Positions 26,557 to 35,895 of a stretch of DNA of 64,000 nucleotides are shown here, in pieces. Source of the stretch: Sphingomonas cannabina (GTDB lineage: Bacteria; Pseudomonadota; Alphaproteobacteria; Sphingomonadales; Sphingomonadaceae); contig NZ_CP090059.1 of assembly GCF_021391395.1 (NCBI RefSeq), positions 124,001 to 188,000 of the forward strand. The letters run 5' to 3'. The position numbers and the translations under genes are program-made. How positions within the stretch are numbered: the stretch's first letter is position 1; each line of letters begins with the position of its first letter. The notes under the pieces are model-generated. The model ran no database searches. It was not told the origin of the DNA and saw nothing but the letters and a program-made list of their open reading frames with translations.

Positions 26557-27528
26557 TCAAAGGATCGCCGGCGGATCGCTGGCCGGAAAGCTCTCTTCGA
26601 GCGCTTCGTCCAGCTCACCGTCGCGATCAGCTTCCAAGTCGCCGTCGATCGTGGATCGGCCGGCGAGCCACAAGGTGAGATTCCTGACATAGCGGCGGAT
26701 CGAACGCTGCGCCTCGGGCGATTGCGCGAGACCGTCGCCCGGCGCCTCGCTGACGAAGCTGGGACAGCCCATCGCCGGGTCCCAGTTGTAGTCGGCAAAG
26801 TGATGGAAGGTCGATTCCGCCACGGCCGGCCCTGCTCCGGCAGCAGGCTCGAATGCGACGGAGATATTGAAGCGTCTGCCGGTCACCTTGCTGACGCCGG
26901 TCGCGATCACGCGGGCGGAAGGATCGTCGGACGGGGCTCCGACCGCTCCCTCATGGGGATGGGCGGGAAGAAATCGGATCGACCCGCCGGGCGCGGCGGG
27001 ATCGAGCAGCACCGGGTGCAGCGGGCCGACGGGCGTGATCTCCTGAAAGTCGCCGTTTGCGCCGGAATGATAGTTGGGCCAGAGGATGTAGCTGGTCTCG
27101 CTGTCGTCGATGACGTGGCGCGCCTCGTCCGGCTCGATGTTCTTGCTGTGGAAGAAATGCGCGTTGCCGACGCCGCCGAGCGTGCAGACCGAGCTTCCCA
27201 GGTCCATATGGTCGCGCGTCACCAGCAGGCCGCCGCCGTTCCGGCGGAACCGGCTGATCGCAGCACAATCCTCCGCGTCCAGCCCGTCGCCGGTGTCGAC
27301 CGCGAACAGCCAGAGCTGGTCGAAGTTCGACCGGTCGATCGTCGACAGGACCGGATCAGGACTGCCCGGAGCCGTGCGATCGCGCGCCGTCACCTCGCAC
27401 AGCGGCGCACCGGCTTCGTCTGTGAGTCCCGCGAGATAGTCGCGGAGCATCGAGAACCGGCCGATGTGCCAATCGTCCGCGATCGGCGGAATGGTCGTCT
27501 GCAGCAGGATGCGGATCGCGGAAGCCAT
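26557..27528 (-). CDS. Conserved protein of unknown function, ThuA/glutamine-amidotransferase-like fold
   Basis: A 323-aa protein, start taken at 27528 with AAGGA six bases upstream; an in-frame ATG at 27561 is possible. The first half reads as an alpha/beta fold (AIRILLQTTIPP, FDQLWLFAVDTGDG, ISRFRRNGGGLLVTRDHMD), reminiscent of ThuA-like domains. The middle has GNAHFFHSKNIEPDEARH and SGANGDFQEITPVGPLHPVL. The C-terminus LDEALEESFPASDPPAIL is a short acidic tail seen in many small alphaproteobacterial stress proteins. No catalytic motif is certain. Function unknown. Confidence 0.6.
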   Translation of the reverse strand: MASAIRILLQTTIPPIADDWHIGRFSMLRDYLAGLTDEAGAPLCEVTARDRTAPGSPDPVLSTIDRSNFDQLWLFAVDTGDGLDAEDCAAISRFRRNGGGLLVTRDHMDLGSSVCTLGGVGNAHFFHSKNIEPDEARHVIDDSETSYILWPNYHSGANGDFQEITPVGPLHPVLLDPAAPGGSIRFLPAHPHEGAVGAPSDDPSARVIATGVSKVTGRRFNISVAFEPAAGAGPAVAESTFHHFADYNWDPAMGCPSFVSEAPGDGLAQSPEAQRSIRRYVRNLTLWLAGRSTIDGDLEADRDGELDEALEESFPASDPPAIL

Positions 27529-27995
27529 CGTCTGTTCCTTCTGATCATAAGCGGCCGTCATCTCTCGAAGAGCCGGACAGGTTGGATGCTCGACTGCCGC
27601 TTCGTCGGCCGCAGGGTGAAATCGGAAAAACCCCTGCGTTCATCATCCCTGTCGCGTCCGATTAACACGGCTCCCCAAGCTCCTCCATGACCGAGCCGGA
27701 GGTCGGGACACGGAGCAAGCACGCGTCGTCGCGGTTCTTTTGCCCACCGAAGGTCGGCGGCGACCACCTGCGCCCTGGAAGGGCGGAGCCGCTACGAAAG
27801 GGACGGAGGGTATCACCGGATCGGCAAGACGGCACTGTGCGATCGATGTGCCTGTCCTGCTCGGCGATCATAGCGGCCTGAGGCTTCGGTCGCCCCTGCC
27901 CTGGACCTTAGGTGATGGCGGCCTCGACCGAGGCCCAGGTTATCGAAGCGGTCGGCGACCATAGCTTCCGGGCGGACAGACCTGAAAGGACGACA
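27529..27995. other. Intergenic region, no gene seen
   Basis: Separates the divergent genes at 27528 (minus) and 27996 (plus). It contains a good ribosome-binding site (AAAGGA, 27985-27990) for the SDR. No other protein-like frame or clear operator was found. Confidence 0.4.
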
Positions 27996-28745
27996 ATGGG
28001 AATGCTGGCCGGCAAGACCGCGATGATCACGGGAGGAACGAGCGGGATCGGCCTCGCCATCGCCAAGGCCTTTGCCGTCGAAGGCGCTCAGGTCGTCATC
28101 TCGAGCCGCCGCCGCCAGGCGGTGGACGACGCGGTGCAGCTGATCGGGGCCGGCGCGATCGGCTTCGATGGCGACGTCGCGGATCCGAGACATCATGACC
28201 GGCTCGCCGATGAGATCGCCCGGCGGCTCGGCGGGCTGGACATCTATGTCGCCAATGCCGGGATCAATACGATCCGCCACTCCGCCGAGGTGCCGGAAGC
28301 CGAATATGACGCGCAGTTCGCGGTCAACACGCGCGGCGTCTTCGTCGGTGTGCAGAAGATGGTGCCGATCATGCGCGACGGCGGTGCGATCGTGCTGACC
28401 GGATCGCTGGCGAGCGAGAAGGTGCTCGACGGTCATGCCGTCTATGCCGGCTCAAAGGCGGCGATCGGCGCCTTTGCCCGCAGCTGGGCACTCGAGCTCA
28501 AGGATCGCGGCATCCGGGTCAACGTGCTGAGTCCGGGACCCACCGACACCGAAATCCTCGCCAAGCTCGGCGTCGCTCCCGAACAGCGTGCCGACTTCGA
28601 GGCGGGAATGGCCGCCGCGATCCCGCTCGGCCGTCTCGGCCGACCCGAGGAGCTGGCGCAGGCGGCGCTCTTTCTCGCTTCCGATGCCAGCAGCTTCATC
28701 ACCGGGATCAATCTCCGCGTGGATGGCGGCATGGCCCTGCTGTGA
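27996..28745 (+). CDS. Classical SDR-family oxidoreductase
   Basis: A 249-aa NAD(P)-dependent short-chain dehydrogenase. The nucleotide-binding motif is TGGTSGIGLAIA, followed by NAG (VANAGINT), the catalytic Ser in LTGSLASEK and the Y-x3-K pair in YAGSKAAIG. The tail SSFITGINLRVDGGMALL is the usual FabG-like C-terminus. The start at 27996 has AAAGGA six bases upstream; a longer in-frame start at 27912 lacks one. It is convergent with the NarL-type regulator. Substrate unknown. Confidence 0.85.
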   Translation: MGMLAGKTAMITGGTSGIGLAIAKAFAVEGAQVVISSRRRQAVDDAVQLIGAGAIGFDGDVADPRHHDRLADEIARRLGGLDIYVANAGINTIRHSAEVPEAEYDAQFAVNTRGVFVGVQKMVPIMRDGGAIVLTGSLASEKVLDGHAVYAGSKAAIGAFARSWALELKDRGIRVNVLSPGPTDTEILAKLGVAPEQRADFEAGMAAAIPLGRLGRPEELAQAALFLASDASSFITGINLRVDGGMALL

Positions 28746-28752
28746 TCGCCCA

Positions 28753-29388
28753 TCAAAGCTCGATGATTCCCCGTCGCGCCGCCACCGTCACCGCATGGGT
28801 GCGATCGGTGACGTCGAGCTTGGCGAAGATGTTCTTGAGATGCGCCTTCACTGTTTCCTCCGAGAGCGACATGGCGTGCGCGATCTCCTTGTTGGCCTTG
28901 CCGATCGCCACCAGGCGCAGCACCGCGATCTCGCGCTCGCTCAGGCTGTCGTCGGCGACATGGAGCGCGATCTCGGCGGCGACCTCGCCATGGACGTGGC
29001 GGCGGCCGCGGTGGACGTTGTGGATGGCGTCGAGCATCTCGGTCCTGAGGCTGCTCTTGAGCAGATAGCCGGTCGCTCCCGCCTTGAGCGCGCGCACCGC
29101 CTGCACGTCGCCGGCATAGGTGGTGAGGACTAGAATGTGTGCATCGGGATAGTCGGCGCGGATCGCGACGATCGCATCGACGCCGTTCATGACCGGCATC
29201 TGGAGGTCCATCAATGTCACGTCCGGCCGGAGCTCGCGGAAGCGTGCGACGGCCTCGGCGCCGTCGCGCGCCTCGCCGACCACGACCATGTCGGTGCGGT
29301 CCTCGAGGATCGACGCGACGCCTTCGCGCAGCACCGGATGATCGTCGACGACGAGGATGCGGATGGGCGAGGGACCCCTGTCAGCCAC
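28753..29388 (-). CDS. NarL/LuxR-type response regulator
   Basis: A 211-aa transcription factor partnered with the propeller kinase just upstream. The receiver domain has ILVVDDHPVLREG, the phospho-acceptor in TLMDLQMPVMNG, and Thr/Lys in LVLTTYAG and YLLKSS. The LuxR helix-turn-helix is LSEREIAVLRLVAIGKANKEIAHAMSLSEETVKAHLKNIF. GTG at 29388 is the likely start: AGGAA lies seven bases upstream, and it overlaps the kinase stop (GTGGCTGA), which suggests translational coupling. Starting at ATG 29451 would give an atypical 21-residue leader lying inside the kinase gene. Confidence 0.88.
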   Translation of the reverse strand: MADRGPSPIRILVVDDHPVLREGVASILEDRTDMVVVGEARDGAEAVARFRELRPDVTLMDLQMPVMNGVDAIVAIRADYPDAHILVLTTYAGDVQAVRALKAGATGYLLKSSLRTEMLDAIHNVHRGRRHVHGEVAAEIALHVADDSLSEREIAVLRLVAIGKANKEIAHAMSLSEETVKAHLKNIFAKLDVTDRTHAVTVAARRGIIEL

Positions 29389-32300
29389 GGCTCGGTTCCT
29401 TCCTTCTCGGGAAAAGCCGGGAAAACAGCCGGCTCGGCGCATGATCGGCATAGGCGAGGCGGCCGGGCAGCGCGATCGTCACCGCTGATCCCATGCCCCG
29501 ATAGCTGTGGATCGAGAAGCTGCCGCCGATCCGCTCCGCGCGCTCGCGCATTCCGATCAGGCCGAAATGGCCGGGCTTGTGCCCGTTCTCGAGCACGTCC
29601 TCGGCGATCCCGATCCCGTCGTCGCGGATCTCGACGCCGAGCTGATGGGCGCCGAAGCGCACGGTGATGTCGACGCAGCCTGCCCTGGCGTGGCGCGCGA
29701 CGTTGAACAGCGCCTCGTCCGCGATCCGGCCGAGCTCGATCGAGACGAGCGGGTCGACCCGGCGCGGCTTGCCTTCCACGACGATGCGGATCGTCGGGAC
29801 GGGGTCGAAATCCACCGCGGCCGCGCGTTGCTTGAGCAGATCGGGCAGGTCGGCCGGCTCGTCGGCACCCCTCAGGTCCTGCACGCGGTTACGCCCGTCG
29901 GCGATGACCTCGTCGGCGCGCTTGAGTGCGGCCTCGAGCTGGGCCCTCGACGCCGTTTCGGCCGGCATCCTGTTGGCCACGGACTGGAACCGCAGGACCA
30001 GTCCCTGGATGCCTTGCAGCAGGGTGTCGTGCAGCTCCCGCGCGATGCGCTCGCGTTCGCCCATCCGCTCCTCGAGCCGTGTCCGGATCCGGCTGGCGAG
30101 CTGGGCCGTGCGCAGCCGGTAGATCAGCCAAAGCGCCGCCAGGATCAGGAGGCCGCACAACAGGGCGAACCAGCGGGATTGCACGAAGGTCGGCGGAATG
30201 ACGAACTCGACCGCCGCTCCCTGCTCGGTCCAGGCGCCGTCCTCGTTCGTGGCGATCAGCCGGAAGCGATAGGTGCCCGGCGCGAGATTGGTGTAGAAGG
30301 CCTGCCGCCTGCTTCCGGCCTCGATCCAGTCGGCGTCCTGCCCCTCGATCCGATAGCGGACCCGCACCGCGTGCGGGTTCGAGAAGCTCAGCACGGAGAA
30401 GTCGATCTGGATGCTCGACCTGCCTGCGGGCAGTGTGACGGCGGTCGGGTCGCGATAGAGCTTGTCGGCGACGAGGGCGCTCACCGCCACCTTGGGCGGT
30501 GTGCGGCTGCGGCTGACGTCGTTCGGATCGAGCCACAGCGTTCCGGCCTGGGTGGCGATCCACAGCCGCCCGTCGCCGCCACGCACGATCGAATGGCGGC
30601 TGTGCGAATGGGGCCGGCTGCGCAGCCCGTCGTCGGGGCCGAAGACCTGCATCGGCGGCGTCCGGTCCGGATTGGAGAAGGTCCGCTCGAGGTCGGCTGA
30701 CGCGATGCGCACGATCCCTCCCGGACCGGCGAGCCAGAAATGATCGTCCGGCGTCCGGACCATACCGCTCAGGCCGCTGAACAGAGGCAGGCGGCGGGCG
30801 GAAATGCTCTGGAATCGACCATCGCGGAGACGGGCGAGCCCGAACCGGCCGGCGACGTACACGGTATCGGGCGGCAACGGGTAGAGTGCCACGTCGTAGG
30901 GCTGGTAGCTGCCGAACGGGATCGGCACCGCGCTGCGCATCGATCCGTCGAGGCGGTTCAGGGTGCGATCGTTCCACTGGACGAGGATCCCGCCATGCTC
31001 GTCGGCCGTCATCGACTTGGGCAGGAACGCATCGCCGGTCGGTCCGAACATTCGCTCCCAGCGGCCCGCGCCGAACCGGGCCATTCCGCCGAGCGCCGCG
31101 GTCACCCAATAGTTGCCGGCGGCATCGAACGCGCAGTCGTAGATGGTGTCCGACACCGGCACCTTCTGCCCCAGGCGCCGCGTCCGGCCGTCCTGCCAGA
31201 TCACGACCTCCCTGTCGTCGGTCCCGATCCAGATCGCACCGTCAGGCGCCTCGCACAATGTGCGGGGTTCGACCTTAGTCCTGAAGATCGCCTCGGGACG
31301 TCCGCCGGGGCGGACTCGGTACACGGCCGACGCCTCTCCGATATAGACGCTGCCGTCCCTCGCCTGCAGCAGCAGGTCGCCGAACGCCGCGGGCTGACGA
31401 AGCTCGGGCTCGGACCGCAGCGTCGCGGGCCAGAACCGGTCCAGGCCGTCCTCGCTGGCGACCCAGACATTGCCTTCCGCGTCCTGGAAGACCTGGGCCG
31501 TCGCGTTCGAGGACAGGCCCTCGTGCACCGTGAAGCGCTCGACCCGGGAAACGGCCTCGGCCGCCGAGGCGGCGCCGCGGGGATCGGGTGCCGCCACGCG
31601 TTGCAGCCCGTCATAATAGGTGGCGATCCACAGGTTGCCCTCGCGGTCGAAGATGGGCCAGCCGCGGATCTTGGCGCTGTCGGTCGCATAGGGATGGCGC
31701 AGCGGCGGCGGGCTGCCGCGCCCTCCCGGCCCGGTGATGGGATAGGTGCCGCGGCGCTCGGTCAGCCAGATCCGCTCCTGCGGGTCCAGCGACAGCCGGC
31801 CGGTGGCACCCCTCTCGCGCCGCACGAACTCGAAGCGCCGGCCGCCGGGCGGCAGCCGCGCCACCGAGGCGGTGAACGAAACCCAGACCGTACCGTCGCG
31901 CGTCACCACCATGCTGAAGGGATTGTCGAGCGGCGCCCCGGCTTCGATCCCGAACGAGGTCCAACGTCCCCCTTGGAAACGCATGAGCGGAAGCCCGATG
32001 CGTTCGGTGAGCACCCAGATTGTGCCGTCCCGCGTCTCCTTCATCGCGATGACGCGATGCGGCGCCCGTGGCGCGTCGAGGAATTTCAGCTGACCATTCC
32101 GATAGACCGCGAACCGCCCCGAGCGCTCGAAATTGGTCCAGACCTCGCCATTGCGCCGGACCAGTATCGCCGACGGCGGGCCATGCTCGACGAGGTCGAT
32201 GCCGGTGCTGACCGGCTCGAAGCGGATGCCGTCGAAGCGGAACAGGCCGAGCGCGGTCGCGACCCAAAGGTAGCCGCGCCCGTCCTGCGCCAGGGCGAAG

Positions 32301-32437
32301 ACCGGCCGCGGCGCGTCGCTCTCTTCGCTCCAGCGCTGATGGGTATAGTCGGCGATACTGCGTCCCCGAACGCCGGCCGACGCGACGAACAGCTGCAGCA
32401 GCATCGTCGCGACGAGAAGCGCCCTGATCAGCTGCAT
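29381..32437 (-). CDS. Hybrid-length sensor histidine kinase with periplasmic beta-propeller
   Basis: A 1018-aa membrane sensor. Signal sequence MQLIRALLVATMLLQLFVA, then about 650 residues of propeller blades with the two-component-propeller motif (DGRGYLWVATALGLFRFDG, EGNVWVASEDGLDRFWP, DGAIWIGTDDREVV). A Y_Y_Y-type domain follows (VRYRIEGQDADWIEAG...FYTNLAPGTYRFRLIATN). A transmembrane helix is at WFALLCGLLILAALWLIYRL. The cytoplasmic HisKA_3 region has RIARELHDTLLQGIQG (phospho-His near residue 803), and the ATPase domain has IRDDGIGIAEDV. The start at 32437 was chosen for the signal sequence and a GGGAA box. Propeller sensors of this class often detect carbohydrate or polymer fragments; the ligand here is unknown. 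Confidence 0.9.
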   Translation of the reverse strand: MQLIRALLVATMLLQLFVASAGVRGRSIADYTHQRWSEESDAPRPVFALAQDGRGYLWVATALGLFRFDGIRFEPVSTGIDLVEHGPPSAILVRRNGEVWTNFERSGRFAVYRNGQLKFLDAPRAPHRVIAMKETRDGTIWVLTERIGLPLMRFQGGRWTSFGIEAGAPLDNPFSMVVTRDGTVWVSFTASVARLPPGGRRFEFVRRERGATGRLSLDPQERIWLTERRGTYPITGPGGRGSPPPLRHPYATDSAKIRGWPIFDREGNLWIATYYDGLQRVAAPDPRGAASAAEAVSRVERFTVHEGLSSNATAQVFQDAEGNVWVASEDGLDRFWPATLRSEPELRQPAAFGDLLLQARDGSVYIGEASAVYRVRPGGRPEAIFRTKVEPRTLCEAPDGAIWIGTDDREVVIWQDGRTRRLGQKVPVSDTIYDCAFDAAGNYWVTAALGGMARFGAGRWERMFGPTGDAFLPKSMTADEHGGILVQWNDRTLNRLDGSMRSAVPIPFGSYQPYDVALYPLPPDTVYVAGRFGLARLRDGRFQSISARRLPLFSGLSGMVRTPDDHFWLAGPGGIVRIASADLERTFSNPDRTPPMQVFGPDDGLRSRPHSHSRHSIVRGGDGRLWIATQAGTLWLDPNDVSRSRTPPKVAVSALVADKLYRDPTAVTLPAGRSSIQIDFSVLSFSNPHAVRVRYRIEGQDADWIEAGSRRQAFYTNLAPGTYRFRLIATNEDGAWTEQGAAVEFVIPPTFVQSRWFALLCGLLILAALWLIYRLRTAQLASRIRTRLEERMGERERIARELHDTLLQGIQGLVLRFQSVANRMPAETASRAQLEAALKRADEVIADGRNRVQDLRGADEPADLPDLLKQRAAAVDFDPVPTIRIVVEGKPRRVDPLVSIELGRIADEALFNVARHARAGCVDITVRFGAHQLGVEIRDDGIGIAEDVLENGHKPGHFGLIGMRERAERIGGSFSIHSYRGMGSAVTIALPGRLAYADHAPSRLFSRLFPRRKEPSRG

Positions 32438-32590
32438 CGCCGTTCCCGTAATTTCGGTGGGTCCTCCGCCACGCCCTAGCCAATGCGGCCCTTCGCCGGG
32501 AGCCCTCAAGGATGCTACCCCCGAATGGGGGATCGGAACATCCCCGGACCGAAGGCTGACCCGACCTCGCGGCGAGACTATCGCGGGGCA

Positions 32591-32965
32591 GTGCCCAAGC
32601 TGATCTTAAGTTATCCGGACGGCGTCACCGGCGCCGCCCTGTTGTTGATGCGGTTGTCCTATGCGCTGATCGCGTTTTCCTGGCTTGCCCGTCCGTGGCC
32701 GGTCGCGGCGCTTTGCGTCGTCGTGATCCTGGCCCTCGCGACGGGGTTCGGCACGCGCGTGGCGGCCGCGCTGCTCGTGCTGGCGCTCATCTCCAGCCTA
32801 CTCGCTGCCCGGGGAGAGGCGTTCCTGCTCCTTGCGGCATCGGCCGGCGGCGCCGGTGCGCTCGTCCTGCTGGGTCCCGGCGCCTATTCGATCGACGCGC
32901 ACCGCTTCGGCCGCCGCGTCATCCGGGTCGACCCGCGCTCCCCGGATCGGGGAGGCTCGGGCTAA
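32591..32965 (+). CDS. Small DoxX-like membrane protein
   Basis: A membrane protein of about 124 aa if translation starts at GTG 32591; in-frame starts at 32483 and 32525 would add a polar leader. There are roughly four hydrophobic segments (ALLLMRLSYALIAFSWLA, VAALCVVVILALATGFG, AALLVLALISSLLAARG, FLLLAASAGGAGALVLLG). It ends YSIDAHRFGRRVIRVDP, typical of the DoxX-like tail. It is divergent from the propeller kinase and precedes a FixJ-type regulator by 68 bases. Function unknown. Confidence 0.6.
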   Translation: MPKLILSYPDGVTGAALLLMRLSYALIAFSWLARPWPVAALCVVVILALATGFGTRVAAALLVLALISSLLAARGEAFLLLAASAGGAGALVLLGPGAYSIDAHRFGRRVIRVDPRSPDRGGSG

Positions 32966-33033
32966 CCGTTCCGGGGATTCCGCCGCGACGTTCACCATGA
33001 GACAGTCAATCGTCTCCAGTCGGAGCACGCCCG

Positions 33034-33723
33034 ATGAACCACGGATCGCAGCTGAATCACATGGAGCGGGAGGCCGCGCCGGATGCCGCGGCAGCGGAGG
33101 ACCGCCCGCTGGTGCTGATCGTCGACGACGATGCGGCCGTCCGCACCTCGATCGAGGAGCTGATGCTGTCGGTGGGGATCGACGCGGTCGGCTTCGGCTC
33201 GACGCGCGAGCTGCTCGCGGCGGACGTGCCGGAGCGGCCGGGCTGCCTGGTGCTCGACGTCCGCATGCCCGGGTCCAGCGGCCTCGATCTCCAGCAGCAT
33301 CTCGCCGCCAGCGGCAACGCGAAGCCGATCGTCTTCCTCACCGGCTACGGCGACATCCCGATGACGGTGCAGGCGATGAAGGCCGGCGCGATCGATTTCC
33401 TGACCAAGCCGGTCCGCGACCAGTCGCTGCTCGACGCCGTGGCCGCTGGGATCGAGCGTGATCTCGCGCAGCGCATCGGCGCGCGGAGGATCGGGCAGTA
33501 TGCGGACCGCTATGCCACACTGACGCAGCGCGAGCGCCAGGTGTTCCGGCAGGTGGCGCAGGGGCGCCTCAACAAGCAGATCGCCTTCGATCTCGGCATC
33601 ACCGAGGTCACGGTCAAGCTCCATCGCAGCGGCGTGATGAAGAAGATGGCGGCGACGACGGTCGGCGAGCTCATCCGCGCCTGGGACACGCTGCCCGCCG
33701 AGCTACGCGGGGAGGCGACCTAG
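33034..33723 (+). CDS. FixJ-family response regulator
   Basis: A 229-aa two-domain regulator. Receiver: VLIVDDDAAVRTSIEELM, phospho-acceptor in LVLDVRMPGSSGLDLQ, conserved FLTGYGDIPMTVQAMKAGAIDFLTKPV. The LuxR-type helix-turn-helix is LTQRERQVFRQVAQGRLNKQIAFDLGITEVTVKLHRSGVM. The pattern is the FixJ/TodT/TtrR group, which usually works with a PAS-containing kinase. The PAS kinase at 34182 is the probable partner, separated only by the REC protein at 33806. Confidence 0.88.
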   Translation: MNHGSQLNHMEREAAPDAAAAEDRPLVLIVDDDAAVRTSIEELMLSVGIDAVGFGSTRELLAADVPERPGCLVLDVRMPGSSGLDLQQHLAASGNAKPIVFLTGYGDIPMTVQAMKAGAIDFLTKPVRDQSLLDAVAAGIERDLAQRIGARRIGQYADRYATLTQRERQVFRQVAQGRLNKQIAFDLGITEVTVKLHRSGVMKKMAATTVGELIRAWDTLPAELRGEAT

Positions 33724-33805
33724 ACCATGGTATGGTTACAATCCGCTGGATATTCAGCGACATCCGGAGGAGGCCGCGCCGGCCGCGTCGAGAAGGGCCC
33801 TCTGC

Positions 33806-34180
33806 TTGTCCAAAACGTCGGTGATCGCGATCGTGGATGACGACGAAGCCGTGCGCGAGGCGCTGTTCGACTTCCTTCAGGTAGAGGGCCTGGCGGCGTG
33901 CACCTTCGATTGCGCGGCCGCCTTTTTCACTGACATGGCCGTCTGGGGCTTCGACTGCGTGATTACCGACGTGCGGATGCCTGAGATCGACGGACCCGAG
34001 CTGCAGCGGCGCCTGCGCGCCTATGGCTCGTCGATGCCGGTGATCTTCATCACCTCCTCCACCGAGGAAGCGACGCGCGCGCGTGCGCTGCGAGAGGGCG
34101 CGACCGCCTGGTTCACCAAGCCGGTCGACAACGAGGCTCTGCTGCACACGCTGCGGACGGTGCTGCCCCTGGCCCATTGA
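33806..34180 (+). CDS. Stand-alone receiver-domain protein
   Basis: A 124-aa single REC domain without an output domain. VIAIVDDDEAVREALFDFL supplies the acidic pair, and the acceptor Asp is in CVITDVRMPEIDG. Conserved Thr/Ser are in IFITSS and Lys is in WFTKPVDNEALL. The apparent start is TTG at 33806 with AGAAGGG seven bases upstream. The stop is one base before the start of the PAS kinase, so they are probably co-translated. Likely a phosphate sink, relay or allosteric partner for that kinase. Confidence 0.8.
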   Translation: MSKTSVIAIVDDDEAVREALFDFLQVEGLAACTFDCAAAFFTDMAVWGFDCVITDVRMPEIDGPELQRRLRAYGSSMPVIFITSSTEEATRARALREGATAWFTKPVDNEALLHTLRTVLPLAH

Positions 34181-34181
34181 C

Positions 34182-35858
34182 ATGAGGTCCCTGTCCTCCG
34201 CCGCGATATCCGACCCGGACGCGACCGTCATGCCGATGGGCGTGGCCGCGGAGTCCGCGGCGTGCTGGCGGGTCGACCTGTCGCAGGTCCGCACGCTCAT
34301 CGACACGGTCGCCGATGGCGGCGCGTGGATCGACTGGGTGGCAGCGCTGCTGCACGGGGCGCGCATCATAGAGGTCAACGCACGCGCCCTGGAGCTCGTC
34401 GGCTCGCCGATCGCGCGCGACATCATCGTCGGCCAGCCGGTCGCGAGCTTCTGCCCGCCCGAAAGCTGGCCCATCCTCGCCGAGCTGATCGTCGCGGTCG
34501 CGTCGGATCGGCCGGATCATGCCGTCAGGACCAGCCGGGTCAATTCGTTCCTGCTGCGCGATGCGGTCCTGATGGTGTGGGGTGCGGCAGGGGGCGCGGC
34601 GCCGGACACGCTGTGGATCGCGGTCGACGGCGAGATCGCCGACGACCGCTCCTTCTGGGCGGTACGGGCGAGCGAGCAGCGCTACCGCAGGCTGATCCAC
34701 CATCTCCCCGGCGCGCTCCTGCAGGTCGATGCGCGGCCGATGGGCGCGATCTTCTACCGGCTGCGGTCGGAGGGCGTGACCGACATCGCGTCCTATCTGG
34801 ACGAGCATCCCGAGCTGGTCGCCACCGCATGCGAGGTCGTGCGGGTGACCGATGGCAACGGCGGCGCCGCGCTGCTGTTCGGCGTCGCCGGCGTCGGGGA
34901 TCTCGTCGGTTCGGTCGCCTATCTGTTCGCCAACGCCCCCGAGGCCGCGCGAAGGATCGTCGTCGCCCATTTCGAAGGGCGCCGCAGCCATGTCGAGCGG
35001 ATGAAGCTCAGGACGTTCGATGGCCGCCTGATCGACGTCGAGCTTTCCGTCACCTTTCCGACTCCGCCGGAAAGCCTGGACGTGACCCTGCTCACCCTCG
35101 AGGATATCACCGAGCGGCTGCGCACCGAAGCGCAGCTCCGGCAGCTGCAGGCGGACTATAGCCGGACGGCGCGGATTGCGACGCTCGGCGAGATGGCCAG
35201 CTCGATCGCGCATGAGGTCAACCAACCGCTGTCCGCCATCGCGATGAACGCGGAAACCTGTCTGCGATGGCTGTCGCGCGACGATCCCAACCTCGCCAAG
35301 GTCTCGCAGCTCACCACCCGCATCGCCGACAGCGCGCGCCATGCGAGCGAGATCGTGCAGCGCATCCGGGGGATGGTGGCGCGGCATGTGCCGGAGAGCG
35401 TCCCCATCGACCTGAACGGCGTGGTCGAGGAGGCGCTGCTCTTCGTCTGTCACGATATCGAGGCGCGCGCGATCGTCCTTTCGGTGCGCTTCGACATCAC
35501 CCTGCCGCGCGTGCTGGGGGACCGTGTCCAGCTCCAGCAGGTGATCGTCAACCTGCTCGTCAACAGCCTCCAGGCACTGGCGCAGAAGAGCGCGGGGGAG
35601 GGGCGCATCGCGCTGACCACCGCAACCGGTGCCGACGACACGATCCGCTTCTCGATCCGCGACAACGGCGCCGGCATCGCCGAGGAGAATCTCGATCGCA
35701 TCTTCGACGGCTTCTTCACCACCAAGGCGGACGGGATGGGGATCGGCCTTGCCGTCTGCCAGTCGATCATCGCGGCGCATGGCGGCTCGATCTCCGCCTC
35801 CAATCATCATGAAGGCGGCGCGCGCTTCGAGTTCACGCTTCCCGCGCTTGAGGCGTGA
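34182..35858 (+). CDS. PAS-domain sensor histidine kinase
   Basis: A 558-aa kinase with no obvious transmembrane segment, so probably cytoplasmic. It has an N-terminal PAS-like region around residues 30-150, a second sensor region, and a PAC-like segment ending VTLLTLEDITERLRTEAQ. HisKA follows: TLGEMASSIAHEVNQPLSAIAMNAE with phospho-His near residue 344. HATPase motifs are QVIVNLLVNSLQAL, IRDNGAGIAEENLDRIF and FFTTKADGMGIGLAV. This is the FixL/DctB-like kinase class. It is translationally coupled to the REC protein, and with the FixJ-like regulator it forms a three-gene signalling unit. Confidence 0.9.
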   Translation: MRSLSSAAISDPDATVMPMGVAAESAACWRVDLSQVRTLIDTVADGGAWIDWVAALLHGARIIEVNARALELVGSPIARDIIVGQPVASFCPPESWPILAELIVAVASDRPDHAVRTSRVNSFLLRDAVLMVWGAAGGAAPDTLWIAVDGEIADDRSFWAVRASEQRYRRLIHHLPGALLQVDARPMGAIFYRLRSEGVTDIASYLDEHPELVATACEVVRVTDGNGGAALLFGVAGVGDLVGSVAYLFANAPEAARRIVVAHFEGRRSHVERMKLRTFDGRLIDVELSVTFPTPPESLDVTLLTLEDITERLRTEAQLRQLQADYSRTARIATLGEMASSIAHEVNQPLSAIAMNAETCLRWLSRDDPNLAKVSQLTTRIADSARHASEIVQRIRGMVARHVPESVPIDLNGVVEEALLFVCHDIEARAIVLSVRFDITLPRVLGDRVQLQQVIVNLLVNSLQALAQKSAGEGRIALTTATGADDTIRFSIRDNGAGIAEENLDRIFDGFFTTKADGMGIGLAVCQSIIAAHGGSISASNHHEGGARFEFTLPALEA

Positions 35859-35859
35859 C

Positions 35860-35888
35860 GCCCGGCGGCCTCGAGAGCGCCGCCGGGC
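35860..35888. terminator. Hairpin between convergent genes
   Basis: A 10-base perfect stem GCCCGGCGGC / GCCGCCGGGC with a 9-base loop. It lies between the PAS kinase (plus) and the alpha/beta hydrolase (minus) and probably terminates both. Confidence 0.6.
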
Positions 35889-35895
35889 TCGGTGT

